NCBI RefSeq assembly: GCF_000802225.1
Contig: NZ_JTDI01000001.1
Location: 62,001 to 126,000 of the forward strand
Source: Novosphingobium malaysiense
Lineage (GTDB): Bacteria; Pseudomonadota; Alphaproteobacteria; Sphingomonadales; Sphingomonadaceae
DNA: 64,000 nucleotides
Reading direction: 5' to 3'
The notes under the pieces are model-generated. The model was not told the origin of the DNA, did not search any database, and was given only the letters and a program-made list of their open reading frames with translations. How positions within the stretch are numbered: the stretch's first letter is position 1; each line of letters begins with the position of its first letter. Positions 1-8,893 of the stretch are shown here, one piece after another. The translations under genes were made by a program, and so were the position numbers.

Positions 1-88
1 GGCGATCGCGACCATTGGAAACGGGGTCTCCGAGCGATGCGATATCCCTGGAACGGGCGTCTGCAGGGACTAAGCTATTGGTGCTCAT
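1..88 (-). CDS. N-terminal fragment of an unidentified protein (cut by window edge)
   Basis: An ATG on the minus strand at 88 opens a frame of 29 codons (reading MSTNSLVPADARSRD...) that runs off the left edge with no stop. It lies 51 bases downstream of the beta-barrel gene and in the same direction, so it is probably the next gene of the exopolysaccharide operon; in such operons a Wzc/GumC-type chain-length protein often sits here, but too little is visible to tell. The upstream purine stretch GAAAG is a weak ribosome site. The position and open frame are seen; the membership in the operon is inferred. Confidence 0.4.
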   Translation of the reverse strand, partial: MSTNSLVPADARSRDIASLGDPVSNGRDR

Positions 89-139
89 ATCTTTAGCTTT
101 CACTAGCCGTATTTGCGTGGCTGCCGCAGGAGGAAGCCA

Positions 140-1774
140 TTACATGACGACGCGCAGCGACAGCGACGCTGCGACGCCGTCGTAACTCCGGCCTCCGAGG
201 CCGCCAGACTGGTGGCGATATCCGACAGAACCGGCGATTCCGAAATTGTCGGTCAAACGATAGCGCGCAGTCAGATCCCCCTCCAAGCGGCGGTCCGTGC
301 GGTTAATGCCGCGATAGTCTTCCACGACATGCGCGCCCCTCGCTTCGAGGATCAGCCGATCGGAGACCGCGTGCTGCGCGGTGAGATTATAGGACGACCG
401 AAAGATCGCGGGAACGTCGCCGCGCGGGCTTGCGTCGACGACGCGTTCCGCACCCGCCGTAAGCTTCCACGTCGGATGCGGGGTCCAGGTTGCCGCGAGA
501 TGATAGTCGATCGCGCTGACCGGCTCGAATGTCGGGTCATTGAATTTCTGACGGATATAACCCACAGCCGCTTCCGCGTTGATGCGGCGGGTTACCTCCA
601 CATGCGCGCCGGCCAGGACGGCGTAACCCGACGATCCACGCCGCTGCGCGGAAGGTTCCTGGTACGTCAGCTTGTTTCCGGACAACTCCGTGAAGAGCCT
701 GACCCGTTCACTGACCTCGAGATCGATCCGTCCACTGCCGCCGATCCGCTTGACATCGCGGTTGGACAGGTCCCGCGGAACGCCGTTCACCGTCGTATCC
801 TGATAGTCTGTACGACTGGCTTCGGCATTGAGTGTGATGCCGAGACGGTACATCGTGCGCCATACTTTCAGGTGGGCCTGCTTACGATTGAAGATGACGG
901 GGCTGTCGGTCAGGAACTGATCGCCCGCGGTGCCGCGCCGTTCCACACCGCGAATGAACGACACGCCGGATTCGACGTAGATCCATTCACCAAGTTCCAG
1001 CAAAGCTTTGCCCCGAAGGTCGGCGGCCGTGCTGTTCTCACCGGTATTGTTGGCGTAGCGACGTATATCCGCGCCGCCGGAGATTTCCATCTGGTGGCGC
1101 GAAAAGTCCGATGCGAAGACGAACCGCGGACGCAAGGACAAAACCTCGTCGGACTTCCTTCCGGATTCGACGTTGTAAACGTTCGAATCGTAGGCGCCTT
1201 GCACGACCAGTTCCGGATACAACTGGAAGCTCGGCCCCACGTTGATGCCGCCGCCGCGTTCCGGTTCGAAATAGTTGACCGGGGTTTTGGGTTTGGCGTC
1301 CTGGGCCGAAGCGACGCGCGGGCTGCTGACGGCGAAAACGAACAATGCCAGCCCCTGCACCCATTTGGACCGCTTCGAACGCCAGCGGCGCCCTGCATGG
1401 GCAAGGCGGGACCGATCGCGGCGATGGAAGACAGGCAGGGCCCTTCCGGCAGGCAGCGATGCATCGGCGAGCGCCAGGCGCCCCACGGCGATGATGGCGG
1501 CAAGAGTACTCCCTCCGCTCCTTAATCGCGCAATAACCGTCGAGTTGCCCCTTCTCCGCGGCCTCGCGGGCTGGTCAAACCTTACCGAAAGGGGTAGAGA
1601 GCTATCCATTGTGAGTATATCCGTCGCCATCATGACAGAGCTTGAGCCAAGATCTTCGACACGCCCCTGCCGAAGGCGCAGCTTCTCGCGCGGTTTGGTG
1701 TTCGCGCTCCCCGCGGCCATCCTCTTGTGGGCATTGGCCTTCTGGCTCATCTGAGTCCCCCAGGTCCGCTGCAT
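140..1774 (-). CDS. Outer-membrane beta-barrel protein of exopolysaccharide locus
   Basis: The mature part (about 390 residues) is a run of alternating amphipathic strands rich in Tyr, Arg and Asp, ending in VVM, as in the BBP2-type outer-membrane beta-barrel family that accompanies polysaccharide export genes in alphaproteobacteria. A good signal peptide (RSKRSKW, a hydrophobic LALFVFAV, cleavage after ASA) appears only about 150 residues into the open frame. The start is therefore unsettled. ATG at 1774 overlaps the sugar transferase stop as TGATG, suggesting translational coupling, but would leave a long leader; GTG at 1486 is the nearest in-frame start to the signal peptide but has no good ribosome site. 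Likely role: outer-membrane partner in EPS secretion (inferred from family and neighbours). Confidence 0.75.
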   Translation of the reverse strand: MQRTWGTQMSQKANAHKRMAAGSANTKPREKLRLRQGRVEDLGSSSVMMATDILTMDSSLPLSVRFDQPARPRRRGNSTVIARLRSGGSTLAAIIAVGRLALADASLPAGRALPVFHRRDRSRLAHAGRRWRSKRSKWVQGLALFVFAVSSPRVASAQDAKPKTPVNYFEPERGGGINVGPSFQLYPELVVQGAYDSNVYNVESGRKSDEVLSLRPRFVFASDFSRHQMEISGGADIRRYANNTGENSTAADLRGKALLELGEWIYVESGVSFIRGVERRGTAGDQFLTDSPVIFNRKQAHLKVWRTMYRLGITLNAEASRTDYQDTTVNGVPRDLSNRDVKRIGGSGRIDLEVSERVRLFTELSGNKLTYQEPSAQRRGSSGYAVLAGAHVEVTRRINAEAAVGYIRQKFNDPTFEPVSAIDYHLAATWTPHPTWKLTAGAERVVDASPRGDVPAIFRSSYNLTAQHAVSDRLILEARGAHVVEDYRGINRTDRRLEGDLTARYRLTDNFGIAGSVGYRHQSGGLGGRSYDGVAASLSLRVVM

Positions 1775-2520
1775 CAGCAAGAACCTCTGGCGAGCAGCAC
1801 CGCGGGAACTGTCATGAACAGGATGCGCATGTCCAGCGCATATGACCGCGACCTGACGTAAAGGACATCAGCGGCAACGCGGCGTCGATAGGAAACACTG
1901 CTGCGTCCGGAAACCTGCCAAAGCCCGGTGAGGCCGGGCTTTACGCTCATGTAATGGTCCGCAAAGCGGCCATAGCGCTTGAGTTCCTCACGGACGATGG
2001 GCCGCGGACCAACCAAGGACATGCTGCCGGCCAGCACGTTGAAGAGTTGCATCAACTCATCGAGGCTCGTGTGGCGAAGGAACCGCCCAACGCGCGTCAC
2101 GCGCGGGTCATTCGCAAGCTTGAAATCGCGCAGCCATTCCTCCCGAAGTACCGGATCCTTGGCCAGCAACTGGTCCAGGCGCCGTTCGGCCCCGGTGCAC
2201 ATCGACCTGAACTTCAGACAGCCATAGGACTTGCCCCCGAGGCCGACGCGGCGGTGCGAATATATCGGCGGCCCGGGATCGGTTACGACGATAAGCAGGG
2301 TGATCAGCAACAGCACCGGCATCAACAAGACGATCAGGCTGGCGCTGACGACGATGTCGATCAGGCGTCGTGTGTCGAATCGTTGCTGCACGACCGGCGA
2401 CGCCGGTTTCGGGGCTTTGAGGATGACACTGCGTTCAGCCTCACTTGCAGCCGACGAAGCGAACGGCCGTTCCGCCAGTCCGCTATGCGTTTGCTTCAAA
2501 TCGAGTTTAAGGCGATGCAT
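1774..2520 (-). CDS. Bacterial sugar transferase (initiating phosphoglycosyl transferase, ExoY/GumD C-terminal type)
   Basis: At 248 residues this is the short, monotopic form of the family: one hydrophobic segment near residues 53-75 followed by a cytoplasmic catalytic domain. Family motifs are clear: KFRSM, LDELMQLFNVL, SLVGPRP and PGLTGLWQVSGRS. These enzymes transfer a sugar phosphate from a UDP-sugar to undecaprenyl phosphate, the first membrane step of exopolysaccharide assembly. The N-terminal 45 residues are polar and not conserved in the family as I know it. The gene is first in a minus-strand operon with the beta-barrel gene and is divergent from the Wza-type export gene at 2799. 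The specific sugar transferred cannot be read from sequence. Confidence 0.9.
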   Translation of the reverse strand: MHRLKLDLKQTHSGLAERPFASSAASEAERSVILKAPKPASPVVQQRFDTRRLIDIVVSASLIVLLMPVLLLITLLIVVTDPGPPIYSHRRVGLGGKSYGCLKFRSMCTGAERRLDQLLAKDPVLREEWLRDFKLANDPRVTRVGRFLRHTSLDELMQLFNVLAGSMSLVGPRPIVREELKRYGRFADHYMSVKPGLTGLWQVSGRSSVSYRRRVAADVLYVRSRSYALDMRILFMTVPAVLLARGSC

Positions 2521-2798
2521 CGTATAAGGCTACCGCAAGGGTTGAGGAATGGACTTACCGGCCTCCGAAAGCGAAGACCGAACGTGCCCTGACGATTTCC
2601 CAGATTGGCTCTCATCTCAACCGGGCATTGGATGTATCGGCGGCTCATTCGGATGGGTAGGCAGCAATTAATGGCCGCCCCCCATTCCCCCCCTCTGGAT
2701 AATTTCTTGCCTTCACAGAGGCTCTTACTGTGATGTCTGACGGGTGCGCAGATCACCCGATTCGATTTTTCCGAATCCCTGCGACAAGGAGGACGGCA
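2521..2798. promoter_or_regulatory. Divergent promoter region between sugar transferase and export protein genes
   Basis: This 278-base gap separates two divergently read EPS genes and must hold both promoters. It includes a C-rich run (about 2674-2694) and a more AT-rich stretch near 2697-2730. A strong ribosome site AAGGAGG lies just before the ATG at 2799. I cannot assign -35/-10 elements with confidence. Confidence 0.5.
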
Positions 2799-3404
2799 AT
2801 GAATGGCAGGAAGGGAAACAAGAGCATGATACGTTCTCGCACGGTCGCAGCCGCGCTCGCCGCGGCACTGCTGCTGCCACTCCCGGCCAATGCAGGCGCG
2901 CCCACCATCAGCGTTAGCGAAGCCAACAGCGAACTTACCGACGGCTACCGGCTGGCCACGGGCGACAAGCTGAAAGTCACGGTCTTCGACGAACCCACCC
3001 TTTCGGGCGAGTACGAGGTCGGGGTCGATGGCGATCTCGCCCTTCCGCTGCTGGATCCCATTCCCGCTGCCGGCAAGACGCCCAAGGCGCTAGCCACGAT
3101 CATCGCGGACAAGCTCGAAAGCGGCGAATACGTGCTGGTGCCGCGGGTATCCGTAGAGATTATCGAGCACCGCCCCTTCTACATTCTCGGCGAGGTCAAC
3201 AAACCCGGACAATATGCCTACAGCGGTGAGATCACTTTCGAGCAGGCGGTAGCCCAGGCAGGCGGATTCACCGCGCGTGCGAACAAGGGCACGATCTACC
3301 TGCGCCGCCAGGACTGGGGATCGAAACGACGGGTAAAGCTGGAAGGTCAACCGCTCAAGCTGGCGCCGGGTGACACGATCGAAGTGCGCGAAGCCTTTTT
3401 CTAA
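2799..3404 (+). CDS. Polysaccharide export protein, Wza/GumB/ExoF type (Poly_export + SLBB)
   Basis: This 201-residue protein has a signal peptide (positive start, hydrophobic AAALAAALLLPLPA, cleavage near ANA-G), then a Poly_export domain (YRLATGDKLKVTVFDEP through LVPRVSVEI, about residues 45-125) and one SLBB domain (FYILGEVNKPGQYAY through IYLRRQD). It lacks a lipobox cysteine and the C-terminal helix of full Wza, so it resembles the short periplasmic GumB/ExoF form. An upstream in-frame ATG at 2730 exists, but the ATG at 2799 has an excellent AAGGAGG ribosome site 8 bases before it and gives a correct signal peptide. It probably forms the periplasmic/outer-membrane conduit for EPS with the nearby beta-barrel protein. 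Confidence 0.9.
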   Translation: MNGRKGNKSMIRSRTVAAALAAALLLPLPANAGAPTISVSEANSELTDGYRLATGDKLKVTVFDEPTLSGEYEVGVDGDLALPLLDPIPAAGKTPKALATIIADKLESGEYVLVPRVSVEIIEHRPFYILGEVNKPGQYAYSGEITFEQAVAQAGGFTARANKGTIYLRRQDWGSKRRVKLEGQPLKLAPGDTIEVREAFF

Positions 3405-3424
3405 GCCCAGCGCGTTCCACTACT

Positions 3425-3438
3425 GGACTCCGGAGTCC
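3425..3438. repeat. Perfect 14-bp palindrome GGACTCCGGAGTCC
   Basis: The palindrome lies 21 bases after the export gene stop and about 160 bases before the LuxR-type regulator. It is not followed by a T-run, so a protein-binding site is as likely as a terminator stem. No second copy was noticed in the window. Function is unknown. Confidence 0.45.
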
Positions 3439-3472
3439 CGATTTGGGACAACGGAGCCATGCACTTAATGTC

Positions 3473-3489
3473 AATTAACAAAGTTGATT
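3473..3489. promoter_or_regulatory. Imperfect inverted repeat AATTAAC-AAA-GTTGATT in AT-rich leader of luxR-type gene
   Basis: Six of seven positions pair across a 3-base spacer. The surrounding 3460-3590 stretch is distinctly more AT-rich than the rest of the window, as expected for a promoter. It may be an operator for the regulator encoded at 3598 or another protein; this is inference from symmetry and position only. Confidence 0.35.
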
Positions 3490-3597
3490 CATCCCCCGAA
3501 ATGCACGATGCTCTCTTCAAACATCAATTAGTTCGAGTCGCATAATTCACAGGGATCATCGATTCCTGGTGCCCACAGGAATTAAAGGGGGGCGACG

Positions 3598-4263
3598 ATG
3601 TTTAAGAGTGTTTGTCTGGTTTGTGAAAATGACCTTGAGCGTCAAGGACTTTATCATTTCTTAAAATCAGAAGAATTCGACGTAATCTGTTCAGCGTCAG
3701 GTCTGGACGACATTCCTGATTCGCTGTCTGGTGATTCATTTCTGGCAGTCATTGACGTGCCGGATATAGAACAACAGCGCGGTGCCGTAGAAGATCTGAA
3801 ACAGATCGCACCGAATGCAGTGACCGTCATCCTGACGGAGAATTTCGACGTCGATGCGATGGTCGGTTGCTTCCAGTCCGGCGCTCGCGGTTATATCGTT
3901 AAGTCGAAGCGCTCCGAACCGCTGATGATCGCGCTTCGCCTCGTCGCGCTGGGTGAAATGTTCATCCCTCCCAACCTAGCCGAAGCGCTGAACCAGCGCC
4001 CCCAGTTGGGCTCTTCCAGCTTCTCGGTCGAGAAGGAAAAGACCAATCCGGCCCCCGAACTGTCGCCGCGCGAACACGACGTTCTGTGCTGCCTGATGGC
4101 CGGATATCCCAACAAGTCGATTGCCCGACAGCTCGACGTTTGCGAAGCCACCGTGAAAGTTCACGTCAAGGCGATCCTTCGCAAGCTGAAGGTGCGCAAC
4201 CGGACCCAAGCGGCCATCTGGGCCAGCTCCAACGGTATACACGACACGCGGTTGGCTTGCTGA
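3598..4263 (+). CDS. NarL/LuxR-family response regulator with altered acidic pocket
   Basis: This 221-residue protein has an N-terminal receiver (about 1-120) and a C-terminal LuxR HTH (about 150-212; ELSPREHDVLCCLMAGYPNKSIA, then ATVKVHVKAILRKLKVRNRTQAAIWA). The phospho-acceptor is D53 (AVIDVPD), and the Thr (ILTEN) and Lys (YIVKSK) of the switch are present. The usual acidic pair is C9-E10 instead of DD, so Mg2+ binding may be weakened. The ATG follows a strong AGGGGGG ribosome site. Its place between the EPS export gene and a terminator suggests control of exopolysaccharide, but this is inferred. No cognate kinase is adjacent. The codons near the start are less GC-rich than those of neighbours. 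Confidence 0.88.
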   Translation: MFKSVCLVCENDLERQGLYHFLKSEEFDVICSASGLDDIPDSLSGDSFLAVIDVPDIEQQRGAVEDLKQIAPNAVTVILTENFDVDAMVGCFQSGARGYIVKSKRSEPLMIALRLVALGEMFIPPNLAEALNQRPQLGSSSFSVEKEKTNPAPELSPREHDVLCCLMAGYPNKSIARQLDVCEATVKVHVKAILRKLKVRNRTQAAIWASSNGIHDTRLAC

Positions 4264-4310
4264 AGGACCTCTTCGGCAATACGTACCAGGCAAACCGACA
4301 TCAAACACCG

Positions 4311-4347
4311 CGGGCGGCCGGATGATTTCCGGCCGCCCGTTCTATTT
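4311..4347 (+). terminator. Intrinsic terminator after the LuxR-type regulator
   Basis: A perfect 12-bp GC-rich stem CGGGCGGCCGGA / TCCGGCCGCCCG with a TGATT loop is followed by TTCTATTT. It sits 47 bases after the regulator stop and fits a rho-independent terminator read on the plus strand. Confidence 0.85.
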
Positions 4348-4644
4348 CCCGGCGCCTGTCGATCTGGCGCGAGGCTACGTGGGGGCCATCCGATCCAGAC
4401 GGCATGGCGCCCTTCCATGCCCTTGGCGGTTGCCTGCCCGGCCCCTGTTCATGACCGAGGTGGCCAACGGCCCGCCCTGAGATGATCTGGCGGCGGGTGC
4501 ATGTTGACGCCGCGCAAGGTTTGTCGAAAGCTGTTTCGATAATCGAACCTGCATCGCGTTCCGTGCCCTGCGTCTCCGGATGACAGCACGCTTGGGTGGG
4601 ACAGGAAAACTATCCGCAGGCGGGCAGTTTCAGGGGAGGTCACG
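4348..4644. other. Intergenic stretch upstream of the ABC transporter operon
   Basis: About 300 bases without a convincing gene. It includes a short inverted repeat TCGAAA-GCTG-TTTCGA near 4524-4539 and, at its end, the purine-rich GGGGAGG (4633-4639), which looks like the ribosome site for the ABC ATPase. The promoter of the operon should be here, but I see no clear consensus. Confidence 0.4.
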
Positions 4645-5379
4645 ATCGCCGGCACCACAGACAAACACGCTGCGGCTGATCTCGCTTTCAGAGGGTCGGA
4701 TCTCCACAAGACCTATCAGACCGGCGAAACTGTCGTGCATGCCCTGCGCGGCATCGATTTCGCAGTGCCCCGCAGCGAGATGCTGGTGCTGCTCGGGCCT
4801 TCGGGAAGCGGCAAGTCCACGCTGCTCAACATAATCGGCGGTCTCGATCGCCCGACGTCGGGCAAGCTCTACTACCGCGACACCGAAATCACCGCGCTCA
4901 ATGACCGGGACCTGACCCGATATCGTCGGGCGGAGGTCGGCTTCATCTTCCAGTTCTACAACCTGATCCCCAGTTTGACGGCGGAGGAAAATGTTAGGCT
5001 GGTGACCGATATCGCCGACAGCCCGATGGCACCTTCCGAAGCACTGGCGCTGGTCGGCCTGGAGGAACGCCGCAATCATTATCCCGCACAGCTTTCCGGC
5101 GGGGAGCAACAGCGCGTCGCCGTCGCGCGCGCCATTGCCAAGCGACCGGGCGTCCTGCTCTGCGACGAGCCTACCGGCGCGCTCGACAGCAGTACCGGGG
5201 TGCGCGTGCTCGAAACGCTGGAGCGTGCACACGCCGAGCTGGGAACCACTGTCGTCATCATAACGCATAACGTCGGTATTGCGGCCATGGCTCATCGCGT
5301 CATCCATTTCCGCGACGGCCAGATCGGACGGGTCGAGATCAACGAAAAGCCGATCGAACCTGCAAGGATCAGCTGGTGA
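4645..5379 (+). CDS. ABC transporter ATP-binding protein (MacB/LolD-like) with non-standard start
   Basis: All ATPase motifs are present: A-loop tyrosine (HKTY), Walker [11 protein letters not shown]-loop FIFQFYN, signature [14 protein letters not shown], Walker [13 protein letters not shown] and H-loop ITHN. It energises the FtsX-type permease whose GTG start overlaps its stop (GTGA). The start is odd: the first usable standard codon in frame is GTG at 4735, after the A-loop and the first strand, yet the upstream codons from 4645 encode family-like sequence ending in [13 protein letters not shown]. From the stop at 4540 to 4735 there is no in-frame ATG, GTG or TTG. ATC at 4645 lies 5 bases after GGGGAGG and is my best candidate. 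A sequencing error is the alternative. The minimum secure extent is 4735-5379. Confidence 0.85.
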   Translation: MAGTTDKHAAADLAFRGSDLHKTYQTGETVVHALRGIDFAVPRSEMLVLLGPSGSGKSTLLNIIGGLDRPTSGKLYYRDTEITALNDRDLTRYRRAEVGFIFQFYNLIPSLTAEENVRLVTDIADSPMAPSEALALVGLEERRNHYPAQLSGGEQQRVAVARAIAKRPGVLLCDEPTGALDSSTGVRVLETLERAHAELGTTVVIITHNVGIAAMAHRVIHFRDGQIGRVEINEKPIEPARISW

Positions 5380-7739
5380 CGGCCCTCGACCTCAAGCTGG
5401 CGCGCGACCTGTGGCGCATGCGAGGACAGGCCTTCGCCATTGCGCTGGTATTGGCGGCAGCCACAGCCACTTTCGTACTTTCGGTCGGCGTCCACCGGTC
5501 CCTCAGCGCGACGCGCGAAGCCTATTACGCCCGCAATCACTTCGCCGATGTCTTTGCGAGCATGACCCGCGCGCCCCGCAGCGCCGTCGCGCGCATCGCC
5601 CGGATTCCGGGTGTACAGCGTGCAGAGGGCAATATCGTACAATACGCGACGCTGGATTTCCCACACCGCAACGAGCCGGTGCGCGCCCTTATCAATTCGG
5701 TCGACGAATTCGGCCGCACGCATCTCAATGCCATCACGCTTCGCAAGGGGACGCTTCCCCGTCCGGGACACGCAAGCGATGCCGTCGTCGGCGAGAGTTT
5801 CGCCAAGGCCAACGGCCTCGATATCGGCGACAAGATCACGGCACAGATATATGGCCGCAGGGAAGTCCTCGACATCGTCGGTATCGGCCTTGCCCCCAAC
5901 TACATCTACGCGCTGGCACCGGGTGATCTCGTTCCGGACGAGTCGCGCTTCGGTATCTTCTGGATGGGGCGCAAGGCGCTGGAAGCCGCCACCGACCGGC
6001 GCGAGGCGATCAATTCGGTCTCGCTCACTCTCAGCCGCGGTGCATTGAGAGCCGACGTGATCCGAAAGGTCGACACGATACTCGCGCCCTACGGCGGCAC
6101 TGGCGCCTACGGCCGCGAGGACCACCTTTCCCACGCGTTTCTAGACAGCGAGCTCCAGCAGTTGGGGGCCATGACGCGCGTGATCCCGCCAATCTTTCTG
6201 CTGGTTTCGACATTCCTGGTCTATATCGTACTGGGCCGGATGATCCGCACCGAACGGGAGCAAATCGGGCTGATCAAGGCCTTCGGCTATTCCAATCGGG
6301 CGATTGGTGCGCATTACCTCAAATTCGCCTTGGCCATTGCGGCGATGGCGATCATCCTGGGAGCATTGGCGGGCATATGGATGGGCCAGGCCATGACCCG
6401 CCTCTACGCCGAATATTACCGTTTCCCGTTCCTGAAGTACCAGCTCTCTCCGCGCGTGTTCATAGAGGCCGGTGCATTGGCGGTAGGCGCGGCTTCGCTC
6501 GGGGCGCTGGGCGGCGTGCGCTCGGCCATGAAGCTGCAACCAGCGGTGGCGATGTCCCCGCCTCCACCGCCGGTCTACCGGGCCGGCGCGGTTGAGCGGA
6601 TAGGAAGTCTCGCCGGCTTTACCGCAATCGGCCACATGATCGCCCGCCACATGGCGCGCTGGCCGGGCCGATCGGCCATTACCATTCTGGGAGTAGCCCT
6701 TTCGGGAGGGCTACTGTTCGCAACCATCCAGTTCATCGACGCCAGCCGCAGCATGCTGGACCAGGTCTTCGCCCGCGCCCAGCATCAGGACCTGACTGTC
6801 ACCTTCACCGAGGCGCGCAACGAGGATGCGATACACGCGCTGGCCCAAATACCGGGTGTACTGCGCGTGGAGGCCACCCGGGCGGTGCCGGTCAAGTTCC
6901 GTCTCGGCAGCCGCACCGAGCGCGCGGCGATAGAAAGCACCGAGACCAATTCGCGATTGACCGCAAGGATCGACAGCCAAGACCAAATCATCTCACTACC
7001 GCCGGCGGGGCTGATGTTCAGCCGTCAGCTTGCAGAAAAGCTCGGCGCACGGATCGGCGATCCGATTGGCGTGGAATTGCTTGGAGGGCGCCGGACGCGG
7101 ACCGTGCTGCCGCTGGTGCGCGTCATCGACGAGGTCGTTGGTGCCCGCGCCTATGCCAACCAATCCACACTCTCCGACATCGTGCGAGACGCCACTCCCG
7201 TGGGGGCCGCGCTGCTCAGCATTGATCCAGCCGCACGAGATCGCATCCTGATCCAGCTCAAGGACATGCCGGCCGTGCTCGGCGTAACCGAGCGCGAGGC
7301 CGCACTGAAGAAGTTCACGGAAGTGATCGACAACAATATCCTGACGATGATCAGCTTCTACGTCGCCTTCGCCTCGGCCATAGCCGTGGGCGTGGTCTAC
7401 AACAGCGCACGCATCCTGTTTTCCGAGCGCGCCCACGAACTCGCCACGCTGCGGGTCCTGGGCTATCAACGCAACGAGGTCGCGGTTGTACTGCTCGGCG
7501 AAATAGGGTTGCTTGTTGTCTTGTCTCTCCCTCTCGGTTGCTTGCTGGGATACGCAATGGCCCAACTCATGATTGCCATGTTCAGCTCCGACCTTTTCCG
7601 CCTGCCTTATGCGGCCACGCGCGCGAGCTACGGCTTCGCCATGCTGGTCGTGCTGATCGCGGCGCTGGCCACGGCGCTTTTGGTCGCCCGGCGCGTGATG
7701 CGGCTTGACATGGTACGCGTACTGAAGGCCCGCGAGTGA
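5376..7739 (+). CDS. ABC transporter permease with two FtsX domains
   Basis: This 787-residue inner-membrane protein has about eight hydrophobic segments: one near the N-terminus ([17 protein letters not shown]), a group of three at about 270-390, a fifth at about 432-450 and a C-terminal group of three at about 660-780. Large extracytoplasmic regions lie between them, the duplicated FtsX/MacB-core arrangement of type VII ABC systems. These usually do mechanical work on periplasmic partners (lipoprotein release, efflux) rather than carry solute through the membrane. It starts with GTG overlapping the ATPase stop and ends overlapping the HlyD gene (TGATG), so the three genes are translationally coupled. 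Substrate unknown. Confidence 0.88.
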   Translation: MTALDLKLARDLWRMRGQAFAIALVLAAATATFVLSVGVHRSLSATREAYYARNHFADVFASMTRAPRSAVARIARIPGVQRAEGNIVQYATLDFPHRNEPVRALINSVDEFGRTHLNAITLRKGTLPRPGHASDAVVGESFAKANGLDIGDKITAQIYGRREVLDIVGIGLAPNYIYALAPGDLVPDESRFGIFWMGRKALEAATDRREAINSVSLTLSRGALRADVIRKVDTILAPYGGTGAYGREDHLSHAFLDSELQQLGAMTRVIPPIFLLVSTFLVYIVLGRMIRTEREQIGLIKAFGYSNRAIGAHYLKFALAIAAMAIILGALAGIWMGQAMTRLYAEYYRFPFLKYQLSPRVFIEAGALAVGAASLGALGGVRSAMKLQPAVAMSPPPPPVYRAGAVERIGSLAGFTAIGHMIARHMARWPGRSAITILGVALSGGLLFATIQFIDASRSMLDQVFARAQHQDLTVTFTEARNEDAIHALAQIPGVLRVEATRAVPVKFRLGSRTERAAIESTETNSRLTARIDSQDQIISLPPAGLMFSRQLAEKLGARIGDPIGVELLGGRRTRTVLPLVRVIDEVVGARAYANQSTLSDIVRDATPVGAALLSIDPAARDRILIQLKDMPAVLGVTEREAALKKFTEVIDNNILTMISFYVAFASAIAVGVVYNSARILFSERAHELATLRVLGYQRNEVAVVLLGEIGLLVVLSLPLGCLLGYAMAQLMIAMFSSDLFRLPYAATRASYGFAMLVVLIAALATALLVARRVMRLDMVRVLKARE

Positions 7740-8893
7740 TGGGTGCCTTCATCAAGCGCTGGCGCTGGGCCCTCGTCGTCGGCGCTGTCCTGCTCGTCGC
7801 CTTCGCCTACGCTTTTTGGCCAGAAGCCGAGCCGGTCGACATCGGCACCGTAAGCAAAGGCCCGATGCAGGTCGGCATCACCGACGACGGTGTGACGCGG
7901 GAGAAGGAACTGTACGTCGTCTCCGCTCCGGTCACCGGGTTCACGTCCAGGATATCGCTCCAAGCCGGCGACCGGATCGAGAAAGGCCAGATCATCACCC
8001 GGATGACCGGACGCCCGGCGCCGCCGCTCGACCGACGCGCCCAGGACGAACTGCGCGGTGCCCTTTCCGCCGCGCGGGCGGCTGAACGCAGCGCGCGCGC
8101 GACCCTCGCCCAGGCCCGGCGCGATCTGGGACGGGCGCAATCGCTCGCACCTGAAGGCATTACCTCGCGCGCGCAGCTTGAGGAGGCGCGCACCAACGCC
8201 TCCAACAGCGAAGCAGCGCTGACGCAGGCGCGCGCAGAAGTGCAGCGGATCGAGGCTTCGCTTGCCCAGCCGGGCCGAGCCTCGCGGGGGGCGCCTGTAC
8301 CCGTCGTCGCCCCGGCGAACGGATCGGTCCTGCTCGTGACCGAAAAGAGCGAAGGCGTCATTACCGAAGGAACTCCTCTCGTCACCATCGGTGATCCCGC
8401 GAAGATCGAGGCTGTCGTAGACCTCCTGTCGCGCGAGGCGGTGCGCGTGAAGCCGGGCGATCGAGTCGAGATCACCCAATGGGGCGGACCGAAGCCGTTG
8501 ACCGGCCACGTCAGGTACGTCGAACCCTTCGGAAGGCTCAAGGTCTCTGCGCTTGGCATCGAGGAACAACGGGTCAACGTCATCGTCGGCTTCGACGACG
8601 CGGCCGCGCAGGATGCGGCACGCCTCGGCCATGGCTATCAAATCGATGCCACCATTATCATCTGGAGCAAACCGAATGCCGTGCGCGTCCCGATTGGCGC
8701 CCTCTTCCGCGGCAAGGACGGGGGATGGCGCGTCTTCACCGTCGAAGGTGGCAGGACACGCGAGCGTCGAGTGGAAATCGATCACATCAACGATGTTTTT
8801 GCCGAAGTCGTAAAGGGCCTCACCGACGGTACGAGCGTGGTCCTCAATCCGGCAAACGATCTTGAGGACGGTCAACGGGTGGAGGCCCGTTGA
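7739..8893 (+). CDS. HlyD-family periplasmic adaptor of the ABC/FtsX system
   Basis: This 384-residue membrane-fusion protein has an N-terminal transmembrane helix (residues 8-26, WALVVGAVLLVAFAYAFW), a biotinyl-lipoyl half (about 55-85), a long Ala/Arg-rich coiled coil (about 95-180), the second lipoyl half (VVAPANGSVLLV) and a beta-barrel. ATG at 7739 overlaps the permease stop as TGATG; a GTG one codon earlier is also possible. Together with the ATPase and permease it makes a MacAB-like tripartite machine. No TolC gene is in this operon, so it would borrow one. Cargo unknown. Confidence 0.87.
   Translation: MGAFIKRWRWALVVGAVLLVAFAYAFWPEAEPVDIGTVSKGPMQVGITDDGVTREKELYVVSAPVTGFTSRISLQAGDRIEKGQIITRMTGRPAPPLDRRAQDELRGALSAARAAERSARATLAQARRDLGRAQSLAPEGITSRAQLEEARTNASNSEAALTQARAEVQRIEASLAQPGRASRGAPVPVVAPANGSVLLVTEKSEGVITEGTPLVTIGDPAKIEAVVDLLSREAVRVKPGDRVEITQWGGPKPLTGHVRYVEPFGRLKVSALGIEEQRVNVIVGFDDAAAQDAARLGHGYQIDATIIIWSKPNAVRVPIGALFRGKDGGWRVFTVEGGRTRERRVEIDHINDVFAEVVKGLTDGTSVVLNPANDLEDGQRVEAR

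Noticed and set aside
113..1525. Plus-strand open frame of 470 codons over the beta-barrel gene
   Set aside because: The minus strand gives the coherent signal peptide and barrel sequence; the plus frame has no recognisable domain.
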